This document shows, one piece after another, positions 5,573 to 6,387 of a stretch of 6,387 bases of DNA. The stretch comes from Methanobacteriota archaeon (GTDB taxonomy: Archaea > Thermoplasmatota > Poseidoniia > Poseidoniales > Poseidoniaceae), in NCBI GenBank assembly GCA_002727695.1, contig PBXT01000046.1, positions 5,626-12,012 on the forward strand, in the 5' to 3' direction. The position numbers were made by a program, and so were the translations under genes. Each line of letters starts with the position of its first letter. Position 1 is the first letter of the stretch. The notes under the pieces are model-generated. The model did not search any database. It had not been told where the DNA came from and was given only the letters and a program-made list of their open reading frames with translations.

Positions 5573-6387
5573 TCAAGAGTTTCGAGTGAATGCTTGAATA
5601 CCGGTGATGTACCTACCCAAAATCAGATTATGAATATCATGAGTTCCCTCATAGGTTTTCACTGACTCTAGATTTGCCATGTGCCTCATTACAGGGTATT
5701 CGTCTAGAATTCCGTTAGCACCATGGATGTCTCTTGCGACTCGTGCGATTTCCAAAGCGATGTCCACATTGTTCATCTTAGCAAGGCTGATTTGTTCATT
5801 GAACCATGTACCGTCATCCTTCTTTCTACCTAGGTGATAAGCCAGCAGTTGGCCCTTTGTGATCTCTCTTAGCATCCAAGCCAACTTGTTTTGCACGAGT
5901 TGGTAAGATGCGATTGGCACACCGAATTGGATTCTTGAAAGAGCGTATGTCTTTGCAGAATGGAAACATGCCATCGCTGAGCCAAGTGCTCCCCAAGATA
6001 TTCCAAATCTAGCATTGTTAAGACACGAGAAAGGTCCTCGCAGACCCTTGACGTTTGGCAGGATTCTGTCTTTTGGAATCTTACAATCTTGGAATACAAG
6101 TTCGCTAGTAACGCTAGCTTTGAGCGAATGCTTGCCTTTCATTTCTGGAGCGGTGAATCCTTCATCGTCTTTCTCGACAATAAATCCACGAATCACTCCG
6201 TCTAATTTGGCCCATACGATTGCTACATCTGCAATTGTTCCGTTAGTGATCCACATCTTTGCACCATTCAGTAGGTAATGGTCGCCCATATCCTCTGCCT
6301 TGGTAATCATGTCACCGGGGTTTGAGCCATAATCCGGTTCAGTCAGTCCGAAACATCCGACCCATTCGCCGGAAGTCAGTTTTGGTA
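5573..6387 (-). CDS. gcdH: Glutaryl-CoA dehydrogenase (acyl-CoA dehydrogenase family), N-terminus off window
   Basis: The visible 270 residues align by eye along their whole length with human glutaryl-CoA dehydrogenase, an FAD enzyme that oxidises and decarboxylates glutaryl-CoA to crotonyl-CoA in lysine, tryptophan and glutarate breakdown. Visible landmarks, numbered from the first whole codon: GCFGLTEPDYGSN (10-22, FAD/substrate region), LNGAKMWITN, GPFSCLNNARFGISWGALG, a QFGVPIASYQLVQ helix, ARDIHGANGI, and TYEGTHDIHNLILGR with the probable catalytic base E246 (codon 5650-5648). The protein ends in GIQAFTRNS. About 120-130 N-terminal residues are missing, since family members are near 390-400; the frame runs open to the window edge. 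The substrate assignment rests on overall similarity because N-terminal glutaryl-contact residues are out of view; another short-chain acyl-CoA dehydrogenase is the alternative. It converges on the hydrolase gene with one base between stops. Confidence 0.85.
   Translation of the reverse strand, partial: PKLTSGEWVGCFGLTEPDYGSNPGDMITKAEDMGDHYLLNGAKMWITNGTIADVAIVWAKLDGVIRGFIVEKDDEGFTAPEMKGKHSLKASVTSELVFQDCKIPKDRILPNVKGLRGPFSCLNNARFGISWGALGSAMACFHSAKTYALSRIQFGVPIASYQLVQNKLAWMLREITKGQLLAYHLGRKKDDGTWFNEQISLAKMNNVDIALEIARVARDIHGANGILDEYPVMRHMANLESVKTYEGTHDIHNLILGRYITGIQAFTRNS

Noticed and set aside
6015..6278. Plus-strand open frame of 87 codons
   Set aside because: It lies wholly antisense to the glutaryl-CoA dehydrogenase coding sequence and has no features of its own.

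Overview
The window reads as a piece of an archaeal chromosome, most likely a planktonic marine euryarchaeon of the Poseidoniales (Marine Group II) type. This is an inference. It rests on GAGGTGAT-like Shine-Dalgarno sites 3-4 nt before the starts, GTG/TTG start codons, a small Zn-ribbon protein with a disordered Pro/Gly tail, head-to-head prenyl synthases and an acyl-CoA dehydrogenase. No rRNA or taxonomic marker is present, so the placement is tentative.

Layout: (1) 1334 down to 1, minus strand: a two-zinc-ribbon protein with a low-complexity tail, cut by the left edge. (2) 1335-1512: a divergent intergenic region with dyads and both ribosome binding sites. (3) 1513-2541, plus: a squalene-synthase-like head-to-head prenyl synthase. 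(4) 2542-2710: an intergenic region with a possible terminator and a run of short stem-loops. (5) 2711-4036, plus: a second synthase of the CrtB/HpnD type with an unusual N-terminal extension of about 105 residues. (6) 4051-5571, plus: a five-helix membrane protein with an outward-facing alpha/beta-hydrolase domain, 14 nt behind the synthase. (7) 6387 down to 5573, minus: the C-terminal two thirds of a glutaryl-CoA dehydrogenase, converging on the hydrolase with one base between stop codons. No gap exceeds 300 bases. I see no tRNA, rRNA, CRISPR, insertion sequence or attachment site.

The plus-strand genes look like an isoprenoid module. Both synthases keep both Asp-rich motifs, so both should be active. 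One plausible reading is that one makes C30 squalene and the other C40 phytoene (or presqualene diphosphate). No desaturase or amine oxidase is in view to settle the product. The hydrolase is tightly linked to the second synthase and may act on a lipid or ester at the outer face of the membrane; its substrate cannot be read from sequence. The flanking minus-strand genes have no obvious link to this module. Nothing here is clearly a new system. The items most worth checking are the structured leader before the second synthase, the membrane hydrolase linked to it, and the repeat-tailed zinc-ribbon protein.
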